Below are positions 25,782 to 35,457 of a DNA stretch of 64,000 bases, in pieces. Source of the stretch: Pseudomonas sp. JAI120 (lineage in GTDB: Bacteria; Pseudomonadota; Gammaproteobacteria; Pseudomonadales; Pseudomonadaceae). The notes under the pieces were generated by a model. The model worked only from the letters and a program-made list of their open reading frames with translations. It was not told the DNA's origin and searched no databases. Each line of letters starts with the position of its first letter. Within the stretch, counting starts at the first letter, position 1. The translations under genes were made by a program, and so were the position numbers. The stretch spans positions 1,603,378 to 1,667,377 of the forward strand of contig NZ_JACHCZ010000001.1 in NCBI RefSeq assembly GCF_014207255.1, given 5' to 3'.

Positions 25782-26245
25782 CATCTTATCTTCAAGTGGA
25801 GTCAGCGCTAATGGTGCTACTCAAGCCAAGAGAACGTTGCGTATAAGTTCTAAGGATGGTGTCCACCTAAATTTTATCTGCATCGGTATATCGGCCATCC
25901 GCTGGCCGGATATTACATATCCACCCAGACCTCAAATCTCAAGGTACGGTAGTTGTATCGAAAACTAACTTTAACAGCATTGCTCCGTCTAGAACGTCAA
26001 AACCAACTGATCGCAGGTTCCGAGTCTCATTGTTGATAGCTGCCATCAGGAGCAGTACCAGCTTGCTGTGATCAGATCGTGAGAGTTGCCAAAGCTGAAC
26101 CATTGGTTTCGAACTGGAACAGTTAAAAAATCAATAGCCAGGATCAACATTTCATCAGGGATAACACGCATGCTTCGTGCGCACAGCAAAATCCACGGTG
26201 ATGGATCTCGCTATTCGCTAATCGGGTCATGTTAGTGGAGCCAGT
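25782..26245. other. Intergenic region between the two modules
   Basis: About 460 bases without a supported gene. TGGTGTCCACCT at about 25858 repeats the word in the palindrome at 11467. The rest is AT-rich and shows no clear structure. Confidence 0.35.
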
Positions 26246-27097
26246 TCACATGTGAAACAGAAGTGCTACCCCATGACAGTGCTGTCCGCTTATCCCTAGT
26301 GTGGTGGGTGAGATATCGACGAAAGAAATCCCGTTTTTCTGCAAGATAGCGCGCAAAGGCATAAGGTTCTTAACCCTGAAGCCGATGGCTCCGTAATAGG
26401 CATCGGGGCGGTTCACCAGTGACAACCCGGGATAGCAGGCATTAAAAGCAGCTTCGTTTGTGAAATGTAAAGGCACATTACCGGTATCTATTTGTAGGCC
26501 AGGCGTAAACAGCGAACTGGGTGCACAGTCACTGTCAAATACTTGCCCATAAGCTGATGCGAGTACTTTCACCTGGTCAGTGATGACTGTGACACTCGCC
26601 AAGCCAATCACGCCGTTAGAATGATGCGTGTATTCGTTACGCCAGACGACGTCTCTAGTAAAATGTTGGCACGCAAAAACTCGACCCGCGGGTGTCGACT
26701 CCAAGTCGATCTGGGTGATTCGGAAGCGCGCATCACGGGTACCCTCCGGTAATTGGACTGGTCGCGAAAAGTCCAAAGGCGAGCCGCTGCGAATGTTGGA
26801 GCGACTCAGCTCATCGTGAAAAGCTGACGCGTCATCTGTCATTAGCGCCAATGCGCATAGCCCATCTCCGCCATCTTCCACAAATGACTGGAAGTAGCTT
26901 GTTGCCGGATGAGGACGCGGTACGGTAAGCAGCTCAAAGTAGTCGTCCTCAAACATTACGCAGTGATTTTCCGATCCCATGGAATGGTAACCGCGGGGGG
27001 TGAGTGTAAAGCCCAACTGGCCATAGGTTTTTGCAACGGCGTCCATGCTGCTGGCGGCGATCACCACATGGTCGATACCTTGGATATGCTTACGCAT
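26246..27097 (-). CDS. VOC-family (glyoxalase-like) protein
   Basis: About 283 residues from the ATG at 27097; a TTG two codons earlier is possible. IQGIDHVVIAASSMDAVAKT followed by GFTLTPRGYHSMGSENHCVM marks the vicinal-oxygen-chelate fold, and a second half (GLASVTVITDQV) repeats it. The family includes metal-dependent lyases, dioxygenases and isomerases. It closes the minus-strand operon after the FAD oxidoreductase, so it likely acts in the same catabolic path. Confidence 0.85.
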   Translation of the reverse strand: MRKHIQGIDHVVIAASSMDAVAKTYGQLGFTLTPRGYHSMGSENHCVMFEDDYFELLTVPRPHPATSYFQSFVEDGGDGLCALALMTDDASAFHDELSRSNIRSGSPLDFSRPVQLPEGTRDARFRITQIDLESTPAGRVFACQHFTRDVVWRNEYTHHSNGVIGLASVTVITDQVKVLASAYGQVFDSDCAPSSLFTPGLQIDTGNVPLHFTNEAAFNACYPGLSLVNRPDAYYGAIGFRVKNLMPLRAILQKNGISFVDISPTTLGISGQHCHGVALLFHM

Positions 27098-27159
27098 GCG
27101 CAATACTCAATGAGGTGGTTATGGGGCAGCGTTGTACTTCCAACTACCGCTGGGGGCGC

Positions 27160-28488
27160 TCAATCACGACCGTCCCTCCATCGGTATCCAAGCAGGCCGA
27201 AGGGAGCAACCTTCTTGGCTAAACTATGCGAAGAAATCGGTTCGAGTGCAGCAAAGGGCAGCGGTGATTTTGATTCAGGTAAGCCTTTGACTACATCGGC
27301 TAACGCTCCACCGATGGCGGTTGCCAGTGCGAGCCCCCGACCGTTGCATCCAAGCCATGCATAGACTCCGTCAGCCAGCTTATGCACATGGGGGACGGCA
27401 TCGGTAGTGATTGCGAGGTTACCGTGCCAGACGTGCTCGAAAGGCTTCGGCCCCAACTCGCAAAGTGCTGGGAACATGTCCTTCAGCCGTGTCCCTATAC
27501 GTCGCTGCAAGCGCTCTTCAAAATTATTATGCAGAACCAACGCCCCTCCCGTTATCAACCGCCCTGCGCCATCGAATCGACAGAAATGCAGGTCGCCATG
27601 TGTGTCGGACATCGCATGGTTAAACGGTAGAATTCCTCTACGAAGGCCTTCGGGTATTGGCGCGGTTGCCATCTGATATGAGCGAATTGGGACAAATGTG
27701 CGATCCAAACCCGGCCAAAGTGAATTGGAGAATGTGCTGCTGTAGGCGTGGGTAGCGATGATGACTTTCTTGGCAATGACCACACCATCCCTGGTTTCAA
27801 CCCGCCAGTTTGGGCCTGAGGGCAAGATGCGCAGTGCCGGGCTTTGTGTATAGATGCGTGCACCGAATTTCATCGCCGCAGCCGCAAGGCCTCGCACCAG
27901 TCCTAACGGGTTAACGTGCCCCCCTGTGGGGTTTTGCCAGCCACCGTGCCAGTAATCAGACCCGGTGATCGCTGTAACTTGATCACGGTCGAGCAATTCT
28001 ACCGGAGCGCCACGCAACCTCCATTGTTTGCAGCGAGCACTGACCAATGACATCCGACTGGGCCTATGTGCAGGCTGTACCCAGCCATTCTGAACAGCCT
28101 CACATTCGATTCCATGCTTTCGGATCAGGTCGAACACCGTGCTCGCGGAGTCACGGATCAGCCCGATAAATGCCTCACCTTTCTGAGCTCCGAACACCTT
28201 TAAAAGCAGGTCTGGATCTGCACGGGATAAACAGGGGATTACCTGGCCATTATTACGGCCTGAGGCGCCCCATCCAAGTTCAGCAGCCTCCAAAACTACG
28301 ACATCGACACCTGTTTCAGCTAATTGCAAGGCAGCAGACAAGCCGGTGAAGCCTGCACCTATCACGACTACGTCGGCTCTAAGATGAGTGTGGGACAACT
28401 GCATGGTCTGCAAAGCCGGCTTGGCGCTCTCCGTCCACAGTGAAGGTGGCAGCGGAGCGTTCGGGGGTATGGATTCCAGCTGACTCAT
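27160..28488 (-). CDS. DAO-type FAD-dependent oxidoreductase
   Basis: A 442-residue protein of the glycine/D-amino-acid oxidase class. The FAD motif VVVIGAGFTGLSAALQLAE is near residue 39, followed by WGASGRNNGQVIP; the C-terminal YAWLGCNGRGLALATAIGGA contacts flavin. Relatives include gamma-glutamylputrescine oxidase. It should oxidise an amine or amino-acid C-N bond. Its ATG overlaps the stop of the ABC ATPase, so it is tightly coupled to the importer. Confidence 0.88.
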   Translation of the reverse strand: MSQLESIPPNAPLPPSLWTESAKPALQTMQLSHTHLRADVVVIGAGFTGLSAALQLAETGVDVVVLEAAELGWGASGRNNGQVIPCLSRADPDLLLKVFGAQKGEAFIGLIRDSASTVFDLIRKHGIECEAVQNGWVQPAHRPSRMSLVSARCKQWRLRGAPVELLDRDQVTAITGSDYWHGGWQNPTGGHVNPLGLVRGLAAAAMKFGARIYTQSPALRILPSGPNWRVETRDGVVIAKKVIIATHAYSSTFSNSLWPGLDRTFVPIRSYQMATAPIPEGLRRGILPFNHAMSDTHGDLHFCRFDGAGRLITGGALVLHNNFEERLQRRIGTRLKDMFPALCELGPKPFEHVWHGNLAITTDAVPHVHKLADGVYAWLGCNGRGLALATAIGGALADVVKGLPESKSPLPFAALEPISSHSLAKKVAPFGLLGYRWRDGRD

Positions 28489-29216
28489 GCCGCATGTCCT
28501 CCTAAGTAAGCTGCGCGAACTCGCGCATCATTGGCCATCTGCTCAGCGGGCCCTGAGAGTGAAACCGTGCCTGAGTCAAGGATGTAAGCGTAATCAGCCA
28601 CGCGCAATGCAGCACGAGCATTCTGCTCCACCAGCAGTACTGCCGTCCCGCCGGCGCGAATGGTTTGAGTAAGGTCGAAGATCTGACGTATCACCTTGGG
28701 TGCCAGGCCCAGGGAGGGTTCGTCCATCAAAAGCAGACGGGGACGGCTCATCAGCGCTCTGGCCACGCAAAGCATTTGCTGCTCGCCACCAGACATCGTT
28801 CCGGCTTTTTGTAGCAGGCGCTCCTTCAAGCGAGGAAAAAGCACCAACATTTGCTCAAGAGACTCGCTGAACTCTCGATAGGGACGTTTGCCCGCACCCA
28901 GGCGCAAGTTTTCCAGCACACTCATTCCGAAAAATATCTGACGCCCCTCTGGCGCCTGAGCAAGACCGTTGGTGACGATCTGGTGCGACGGTTTGTTGGT
29001 GATGTCCTGCCCATCGAAAATAATGCGACCTGAGGCGACGGGATAGATACCGGAGATGGCTCGCATCAGCGTGGTTTTGCCTACACCGTTGCTGCCTAAC
29101 ACGCTGACGATGCTATGTGGCGCAACTTCCAATGACACGTTCTGCAAAATGGTTTGCGGCCCAATGCGCACTGTCAGGTTCTCGATACTCAGAATAGGTT
29201 GAACGTGGGGATTCAT
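28485..29216 (-). CDS. Branched-chain-type ABC importer ATPase (LivF-like)
   Basis: 243 residues with Walker A VLGSNGVGKTTLMR, signature MSGGEQQMLCVARAL and Walker B RLLLMDEPSLGLAP. The short length and the EGRQIF motif are LivF-typical. It energises the importer with the LivG-like ATPase, and its start overlaps the end of that gene. Confidence 0.93.
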   Translation of the reverse strand: MNPHVQPILSIENLTVRIGPQTILQNVSLEVAPHSIVSVLGSNGVGKTTLMRAISGIYPVASGRIIFDGQDITNKPSHQIVTNGLAQAPEGRQIFFGMSVLENLRLGAGKRPYREFSESLEQMLVLFPRLKERLLQKAGTMSGGEQQMLCVARALMSRPRLLLMDEPSLGLAPKVIRQIFDLTQTIRAGGTAVLLVEQNARAALRVADYAYILDSGTVSLSGPAEQMANDARVRAAYLGGHAA

Positions 29217-30013
29217 ACTTCATCCTCCTCTGTTCCCAGATAGGCTTCCAGAACCGCTGGATGGGCTGCTATCTGTGCGGGCGGTCCATCTGCAATTTTG
29301 CGGCCCGACGCCATGACCATTATCCGATCACACAGCGACATGACGAACCCCATGTCATGCTCCACCAACATCACCGACAGCCCCTGGTCGGACAGGCTTC
29401 GGATAAAAAACGCCAGTTCCGATGTTTCTGTGTCGTTAAGTCCAGCTGCCGGCTCGTCCAGAATCAATAGCTTTGGCTGTAAGGCCAACGCGCGGGCGAT
29501 CTCCAGGTACTTGCGCCGTCCGTAAGAAAGGTTCGCCGCTAGCATTCCTGCTTGGTCACACAGCCCGGTCCGCTCCAGTGCTTGCCAGGTCAACTTGCTA
29601 ATGCGATTGGACAATGTTCGCCGTCCGAAGAGGCTGCTCCACGGCGAATGCCCGACCACGCCCAGAGCGCCGATTGAAACGTTGTCGAAAACGCTCATGT
29701 TCGGCAGCACCCGAAGATTTTGAAACGTGCGCGCTACGCCCATTCGCGCAAGATTGTCGGGGGCAAGGCCGGTGACACGCTCACCGCAAAAATGCACCGT
29801 GCCCGAAGACACTCCGGTTATCCCGGTAATGAGATTAAAGAGCGTCGTTTTTCCTGCCCCGTTGGGACCTATCAACCCTACCCGTTCACCGAAGCCTACA
29901 TGCCCGGTAAAGCCTTCGACTGCGGTCAGACCGCCGAAACGACGGGTGACGTCTTCCATAAGCAGCAGTTGAGCAGGCGCACTGGGGGCCTTCATCGATG
30001 TCGTCATGTTCAT
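29213..30013 (-). CDS. Branched-chain-type ABC importer ATPase (LivG-like)
   Basis: About 267 residues from the ATG at 30013, two bases after the permease stop. Walker A LIGPNGAGKTTLFNLITG, LARMGVARTFQNLRVLPNMS (LivG hallmark), signature LSYGRRKYLEIARAL and Walker B LLILDEPAAGLN. It pairs with the LivF-like ATPase. Confidence 0.93.
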   Translation of the reverse strand: MNMTTSMKAPSAPAQLLLMEDVTRRFGGLTAVEGFTGHVGFGERVGLIGPNGAGKTTLFNLITGITGVSSGTVHFCGERVTGLAPDNLARMGVARTFQNLRVLPNMSVFDNVSIGALGVVGHSPWSSLFGRRTLSNRISKLTWQALERTGLCDQAGMLAANLSYGRRKYLEIARALALQPKLLILDEPAAGLNDTETSELAFFIRSLSDQGLSVMLVEHDMGFVMSLCDRIMVMASGRKIADGPPAQIAAHPAVLEAYLGTEEDEV

Positions 30014-30014
30014 T

Positions 30015-31001
30015 TCACCGCCAGCCCAGTTGTTGTGAGGGTTTCCACGCCGCATTCAGGTGCTTGCGTGCCAGTGCCATGGCACTGACTTCGCCACAGA
30101 TGCCACGGGGCAAGAACAGGATGCTGAGAAACATCACCAGCCCTACGCCAATCATTCGATAGTCACCGAACGGCCTTAGAACTTCTGGCAGCCCAACCAG
30201 CAGCAACGCACCTATCAGGGCGCCTGGAATACTCCCCAATCCTCCAACAACAACCATTGCCAAGATCAGTATCGACTCAGAAAAACGGAAGTCACCAGGG
30301 GAGATATATTGAGTTGTGTGCGCCCACAGCGCGCCGGCGACCCCGGCAAAAAAGCAGCTGAACGCAAAGGCCTCGGTCTTGATACGTACCACTTTGAGCC
30401 CCATTGCCTGGGCGCACTGATCGTCCTCACGCAGTGAGCGCAAAGCGTTGCCGTAATAGGAGTGTGTCAATCGGTGCACGGCAAAAACGGTCGCGATCAG
30501 CAGACCCGCGCCGGCAAAATAGTTAGCCAGATTGCCGCTTTTGAACACGCCTGCCAGGGCAATTCCTGGAATCCCGGAGATGCCCATCGGGCCGTGCGTA
30601 AAATCGACCCAGTTGAGCAGCGTTACATGGATTATCTCGCCGACGGCCAGGGTGGCGACGGCGAAGTAAATACCGACCAAGCGCATAATTGGCAGGGCTA
30701 GCAAAATGCCCACCCCCGCCGCGGCCAGGCCTGCTGCCGGGATGGTCAGGTAGAACGGCCAATGCCAGGCAGTGGCCGTCATTGCGGCGGTATAGGCGCC
30801 TATGCCGTAAAACCCGGCATGGCCCAATGAGAGCAAGCCGGTGGTACCGGTGATGAGGTTGGCGCTCACCGCGAGAATCGCGAAGACCATCATGGTTCCT
30901 GCGACGCCAAACCAGTAGCTTGCGTTGAGCCAGTACAGGAAGGCTGGCACGACGACCAGCATCAGGATCAGCATCACGGCGACAGTTTTTTTCGATGTCA
31001 T
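30015..31001 (-). CDS. Branched-chain-type ABC importer permease (LivM-like)
   Basis: The ATG at 31001 has AAGGAGG upstream; 328 residues with eight or more membrane helices. LITGTTGLLSLGHAGFYGIG is the LivM family signature. It forms the membrane channel with the LivH-like protein. Its start overlaps no gene, and it follows the LivH stop by about ten bases. Confidence 0.92.
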   Translation of the reverse strand: MTSKKTVAVMLILMLVVVPAFLYWLNASYWFGVAGTMMVFAILAVSANLITGTTGLLSLGHAGFYGIGAYTAAMTATAWHWPFYLTIPAAGLAAAGVGILLALPIMRLVGIYFAVATLAVGEIIHVTLLNWVDFTHGPMGISGIPGIALAGVFKSGNLANYFAGAGLLIATVFAVHRLTHSYYGNALRSLREDDQCAQAMGLKVVRIKTEAFAFSCFFAGVAGALWAHTTQYISPGDFRFSESILILAMVVVGGLGSIPGALIGALLLVGLPEVLRPFGDYRMIGVGLVMFLSILFLPRGICGEVSAMALARKHLNAAWKPSQQLGWR

Positions 31002-31011
31002 TGCAGCCTCC

Positions 31012-31929
31012 TTAAACGCGCTCGCGGGCAGCGCCAAAAATACCGGTGGGGAAGAAAATCAGCGTCAGCAGCAGAAAGGCGTAGGCCACCAAGTCACCCC
31101 AGCCTTGAGCCAGGTAGCTGGTGGTAAACGTTTCAGCGATACCCAGTATCAGTGCACATATCACCGCCCCTGGAATAGAGTGCAGCCCGCCCATGACCAT
31201 CGCCACGAATGCCTTGATACCCGGCGCGAAACCCATCGCCGGAAATACCGCACCTTGGTACAGGCCAACGACGATACCTGCACTGGCCCCCAGCATAGAG
31301 CCAACGGCAAACGTCGCCATGATCACGTTTTCGGTGTGGATGCCGACATACATGGCGCCTGCCGGGTTGCTGGCCACTGCACGGATCGAGCGCCCAATGT
31401 GGGTTTTGAACAGCAATAGCTGCAGTCCGACCAACATTGCCATTGATAAGCCGAAAATCAGGAACTGACCGCTGGCAAACGAGAAACTGCCGATTTGAAC
31501 CGGGCTGATTAGCAGGTAGTCCTGCGGCACCACCTGCATGTTGGAGCCGAAGATTTTTTCGACCCCCTCACGAATCACAATCGACAGTGCCAGCGAGGAC
31601 AGTAGCGTGGCCTCGCGAATAGCTTTGGATTTCATCGACGCCTCGTCGCGAAACCGCCTGAATGGGCGGAACGCCACTCGATCAAGCGCCAGTCCCATCA
31701 CCGCGCCGAAAGCCAGTACGAAAATAATCACGACAAACAGCGGCGGTGCGAATGTGGTAATCAGCAGTAACCCGACGAAAGCGCCCAACATGTAAATTTC
31801 GCCGTGGGCAAAGTTGACGACGTTGAGTACTCCGAATATCAACGTGAACCCGATCGCCATCAGGGCATAGACCAATCCGATCGAAACGCCGTTGATCAAC
31901 TGTTGAATGAGGAAATCGGTTTCCATCAT
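31012..31929 (-). CDS. Branched-chain-type ABC importer permease (LivH-like)
   Basis: 305 residues, LIQQLINGVSIGLVYALMAI followed by GFTLIFGVLNVVNFAHGEIY, the LivH signature. An unusual insert with charged residues (FRRFRDEASMKSKAIREATL) lies before the central helices. It overlaps the solute-binding-protein stop by four bases. Confidence 0.92.
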   Translation of the reverse strand: MMETDFLIQQLINGVSIGLVYALMAIGFTLIFGVLNVVNFAHGEIYMLGAFVGLLLITTFAPPLFVVIIFVLAFGAVMGLALDRVAFRPFRRFRDEASMKSKAIREATLLSSLALSIVIREGVEKIFGSNMQVVPQDYLLISPVQIGSFSFASGQFLIFGLSMAMLVGLQLLLFKTHIGRSIRAVASNPAGAMYVGIHTENVIMATFAVGSMLGASAGIVVGLYQGAVFPAMGFAPGIKAFVAMVMGGLHSIPGAVICALILGIAETFTTSYLAQGWGDLVAYAFLLLTLIFFPTGIFGAARERV

Positions 31930-33041
31930 TGGATGACCTTGTAAGCGCCATCGCTAACGATCATGCGATTCAACTGCTTGGTCACTTCGCGAGTGACCGG
32001 GTCGAATGTGGTTGCTCCCGTCACCCCTGGGTAATCATGCGTCTCCGCCAGTGCATCACGAACCCTGGCCCGAGTCGGCTCTGGGCCTGCTGCAACAATC
32101 GCGTCGAGCATGATGTTAGTTGCATCATAAGCCTGCGCGGCAAACATGCTTGGCTCGCTGCCATACCGCTGGCGGTAGCCCTCTACGTATGCCTGGACCC
32201 TGGTATCTGCACTTTGCGCGACGAAGGTGCTAGGCATCATCAAACCGTTGGCCGCTGGCCCCGCCAGTTGCAGAAGCTTGGGCTCATACAGTGGCGAACC
32301 ACCGTAGACGACGGTTTGCACGTTCATCTGTGCGCGTTGTTGCAGGAAGCTGGCGGCCTCTTCATAAAACATGAACAGTACGATCGCATCGGGTTTAGAG
32401 CGAGCCACCTTGGTCAGTATTGAGCGAAAGTCTCGGTTGCCCGGGTTAAAGAACTCGGTATCCACAACCTCATTTCCTAGCGTTGCGGCCTCCTCGCTGA
32501 AGTTCTTCACTGAGCTCTGACCCCAGTCGTTTTGAATGCCTATAACGGCGTAATGCTTAAGGTTGTTCTGCGCCATCCATTTGGCGATGAATGGCGACTC
32601 GACGGCCATTGTGGTGATGTTACGAAACTGCCAGTTGCTGATCTTGAGGAAGTCGGGGTGCGAAGCCGATTGGGACAACTGCGGTACATGTTGTTCGGCG
32701 TAAACCTGCCCTGCCGCCATGGATACGGTTGAGTTGAAGTCGCCAATCACTCCTAAAATATGGGCGTCGTCGGAGAACTTTCGAGCGATGTTCACGCCTT
32801 CTTTTGCGTCGCTCTTGCTGTCTTCGTACTTGATCACCACCTTCGTGTCAGGCAGCTTTCCTGACGCGTTGAATTGCTCAAGCGCCATATCGGCCGAGTT
32901 CTTGAAAAGCGTGCCGTATTGCGAGTTATCGCCGGTCAATGGCAGTTGGTAGCCGACTGCGATCTCGTTCTGTGCGCTGGCAAGACTTGCAAAGGCACAC
33001 AGCCCTATTGCCAGAAATTGATTGACGGTTCTACGGAGCAT
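31926..33041 (-). CDS. Periplasmic substrate-binding protein (LivK-like)
   Basis: The ATG at 33041 follows AAGGA and begins a signal peptide (MLRRTVNQFLAIGLCAFASL, cleaved near ASAQ). The mature protein is a type-I periplasmic-binding protein of the LivK class (VGYQLPLTGDNSQYGTLFKN; GVIGDFNSTVSMAAGQVYAE). It is the first gene of the operon and sets the substrate range. The ligand is unknown: this class binds amino acids, amides, urea and aromatic acids. Confidence 0.9.
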   Translation of the reverse strand: MLRRTVNQFLAIGLCAFASLASAQNEIAVGYQLPLTGDNSQYGTLFKNSADMALEQFNASGKLPDTKVVIKYEDSKSDAKEGVNIARKFSDDAHILGVIGDFNSTVSMAAGQVYAEQHVPQLSQSASHPDFLKISNWQFRNITTMAVESPFIAKWMAQNNLKHYAVIGIQNDWGQSSVKNFSEEAATLGNEVVDTEFFNPGNRDFRSILTKVARSKPDAIVLFMFYEEAASFLQQRAQMNVQTVVYGGSPLYEPKLLQLAGPAANGLMMPSTFVAQSADTRVQAYVEGYRQRYGSEPSMFAAQAYDATNIMLDAIVAAGPEPTRARVRDALAETHDYPGVTGATTFDPVTREVTKQLNRMIVSDGAYKVIQ

Positions 33042-33142
33042 GAGCAGATCCTTTTCGCTGGAAGGACAACGTTTAGATCGTATGCACATCTGCTCGGGTC
33101 GATTTACCGACCGGAAATCATCTGTGAAATGACCTTATGGCT

Positions 33143-33160
33143 CTCGTAACATGTTACGAG
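33143..33160. promoter_or_regulatory. GntR operator, importer side
   Basis: CTCGTAACATGTTACGAG is a perfect 18-bp palindrome about 100 bases upstream of the binding-protein ATG. Its core is repeated at 34228-34243, beside the start of gntR and the hydrolase gene. Confidence 0.75.
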
Positions 33161-33167
33161 TATGTTT

Positions 33168-33193
33168 TGTGGCACAGCAATAGCTGTGCCACA
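33168..33193. promoter_or_regulatory. Strong hairpin TGTGGCACAGC / GCTGTGCCACA
   Basis: An 11-bp perfect stem with a four-base loop (AATA), eight bases after the GntR operator, between the importer operon and gntR. With no T-run it could be an operator or an attenuating structure. Confidence 0.45.
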
Positions 33194-33426
33194 CACAGAA
33201 ATTAAGCCAACATTGAGCTAAGAGGGCTCTGCTGAGCGCTTGGCGGATCAGCAATCCTGAACAATTGCCGACACGAAGCTGCACCGTTTCGATGCAGGGA
33301 GTGGTGGGAGTGGGATGTTAAGGTGCGCCGCTGTTTGGAGAGGTACGGGCTTTACACGAGGCGGCGATCAAGCTTGAAACACTGCCGGTCAGCTTGCAGT
33401 GTCTCAAGCAATCGAGGCGGGTGAGC

Positions 33427-34176
33427 TCAGCTGCTCAATGACAGTGGCCCAACCGGACCACTGGTGATGTTTACATCCAACAGGCTGGATGAAGACATCA
33501 GGGCGTCGAGCACCATTGCCTTGGATGAGATCAATTCCATGCGCGCCACTGTTTCTGCGCCTTTTGAGTCTCCAGCCGTCAGCGCCGCAATAAGCGATTC
33601 ATGCTCGTGTCGCATTTCGTTGGTGCGGTCGCGCAGCGCTAGGCCGAGGTGAAACAACCGCTCCATTTCACTCAGAACGTTGGCTAACATCTCCACCAGG
33701 CGCTCATTGCCTGAGGCTTGCGCCACCACCAGGTGAAACTCGGTATTGGCTTGAAGGAAGCGGTCTTCGCTGTCTCGATCACCTGGCTTGTAACTTCTAG
33801 AACACGCTTGATCGAGACGCCGCAGGCCCTCTTCATCGACCTTGCCTGCCGCCATGCGAACCGTTGCTAACTCGATGATTTCGCGTATCTGATACAGCTC
33901 GTTGATGTCGCGCAAAGTGATGGGTTTGACCTGATACCCCTGGCGATGCATCGGGCGGACCAACCCTTTGGCCGCCAGGCGCTCCAGCGCTGCGCGAGTA
34001 GCCGCTCGCTTAAGCCCAAAGCGCGTTTCTATTTCCGCTTCCGACACATGCACGCCGGGCATCAGTTCGCAGCGCACGATAGCTCTGTGCACTGCATCGA
34101 ACGCCGCATCGCTTTGCCTGACGCGTATGCGCCCCTCAACAACAGGTGGGGCTTCAACTTCGTTTTTTTTGGGCAT
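33427..34176 (-). CDS. GntR-family regulator (FadR/FCD type)
   Basis: A 249-residue protein. The N-terminal winged helix is HVSEAEIETRFGLKRAATRA and onward (RLAAKGLVRPMHRQGYQV); the C-terminal all-helical FCD domain is REIIELATVRMAAGKVDEEG to HESLIAALTAGDSKGAET. Such regulators usually repress the neighbouring catabolic genes until a small acid binds the FCD domain. It lies between the two halves of the module, and the same palindrome stands before each half. Confidence 0.9.
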   Translation of the reverse strand: MPKKNEVEAPPVVEGRIRVRQSDAAFDAVHRAIVRCELMPGVHVSEAEIETRFGLKRAATRAALERLAAKGLVRPMHRQGYQVKPITLRDINELYQIREIIELATVRMAAGKVDEEGLRRLDQACSRSYKPGDRDSEDRFLQANTEFHLVVAQASGNERLVEMLANVLSEMERLFHLGLALRDRTNEMRHEHESLIAALTAGDSKGAETVARMELISSKAMVLDALMSSSSLLDVNITSGPVGPLSLSS

Positions 34177-34227
34177 CTGAGGACCTTTTTTACATGCACG
34201 GCATTTTAGCAGTTTACAGGGAGTATT

Positions 34228-34243
34228 CGTAACATGTTACGAT
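34228..34243. promoter_or_regulatory. GntR operator, hydrolase side
   Basis: TCGTAACATGTTACGA, identical in core to the palindrome at 33143-33160. It lies between the divergent gntR start (34176) and the hydrolase ATG (34285). Confidence 0.75.
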
Positions 34244-34284
34244 CCGGCCAAATCCATGTGCCGTTTTGTATTCAAGGATCATTC

Positions 34285-35403
34285 ATGCGCGAAGTCTCCC
34301 TCGCTTTGACATCAAGTTGTTTCTCGCCCGATTACGCTACAGCACGCGCTAAATTTCAAATGGCCGCGGCCCAGGCAGGCGCTGTACTGCATGTTTACCT
34401 CAACGATGATGCAACGGCACCCAACGGCGGTAGCCTGACCACCGACGTTGCCATAATCGGACCGCTGGAGAGCAAGCGGGCAATGATCGTGGTGAGCGGC
34501 ACTCACGGCCCGGAGTGCTTCATCGGTTCCGCTGCGCAAATCGCCTTTATGCAAGCCCTGGGAGCTCACGCTGAGGCACTTGATGTTCGAGTGGTGCTGA
34601 TCCATGCAATCAATCCGTGGGGGGCTGCTCATGTGAGCCGGTGCACCGAAGGCCTCGTCGACCTCAATCGAAACTTCATCGATTGGACGCAGCCTGTTCC
34701 CCAGAACCTTGAATATGAGCATCTGCACCCCTGGATTGGCCCGCATGAACTTGACGTGAGCGCTGCCGAGGAGGCCCAGCGCACTATCGATGCATGGATC
34801 GATGACAAGGGCATGCCTGCGTTTACCGACGCCAGTATGCGCGGGCAATACACGCATCCAGAAGGCTTGAGTTATGGTGGCAAGGGGCCTGAATGGTCTC
34901 ATCTGGCACTTCAGTCAATTATTGAACAGCACCTTTGTGGTGCTGAAAAAGTCGCTTTAATTGATTGGCATACGGGGCTTGGGGAGACAGGAGAACCGTT
35001 TTTCCTTTGTTTCAGTGACCGCAATAGCGAGGCATGGAACCGGGCATGTGAATGGTGGGGTCAGCCCAATATCGAAAACCCCGCCGGTTTTGATGGGGCG
35101 GCACGTCCGCAATATACCGGCTTGCTGTTTCAAGGGATTTCCCGATTCGTAGCACCGGCTCAATTGACGGGCGCGGTTATCGAGCTTGGCACCGTACCGC
35201 TGGACAAGCTTCAGCAGGCATTGAAGGCCGACAGGCGTCTACACAGCGGTTCGGTCTCCGATCCTATTGAGCGTCAAGCTTTGCTTACGCAAATAACTCA
35301 GGCGTTTTCACCTGATGCTGTGAGCTGGCAACAAAGCGCCCTAAGTCATGCTGTTGCCATTCAACAGCAGGCGCTGAATGGGCTAATCGCGTGGCGGGAC
35401 TGA
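34285..35403 (+). CDS. DUF2817 zinc hydrolase (M14/aspartoacylase-like)
   Basis: The ATG at 34285 follows AAGGA and gives 372 residues. MIVVSGTHGPECFIGSAAQI contains the HxxE zinc motif, and LVDLNRNFIDW with IDWHTGLGETGEPF supplies the third metal ligand and active site, as in M14 peptidases and aspartoacylases of the DUF2817 family. It likely hydrolyses an amide or N-acyl group on an amino acid derivative. It is followed at 55 bases by a PLP lyase under the same operator. Confidence 0.85.
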   Translation: MREVSLALTSSCFSPDYATARAKFQMAAAQAGAVLHVYLNDDATAPNGGSLTTDVAIIGPLESKRAMIVVSGTHGPECFIGSAAQIAFMQALGAHAEALDVRVVLIHAINPWGAAHVSRCTEGLVDLNRNFIDWTQPVPQNLEYEHLHPWIGPHELDVSAAEEAQRTIDAWIDDKGMPAFTDASMRGQYTHPEGLSYGGKGPEWSHLALQSIIEQHLCGAEKVALIDWHTGLGETGEPFFLCFSDRNSEAWNRACEWWGQPNIENPAGFDGAARPQYTGLLFQGISRFVAPAQLTGAVIELGTVPLDKLQQALKADRRLHSGSVSDPIERQALLTQITQAFSPDAVSWQQSALSHAVAIQQQALNGLIAWRD

Positions 35404-35457
35404 ATCGCGTCACCTTTGCACTTACCTTTCCACGTCCCTGCTGCTGAGATTAAACAA

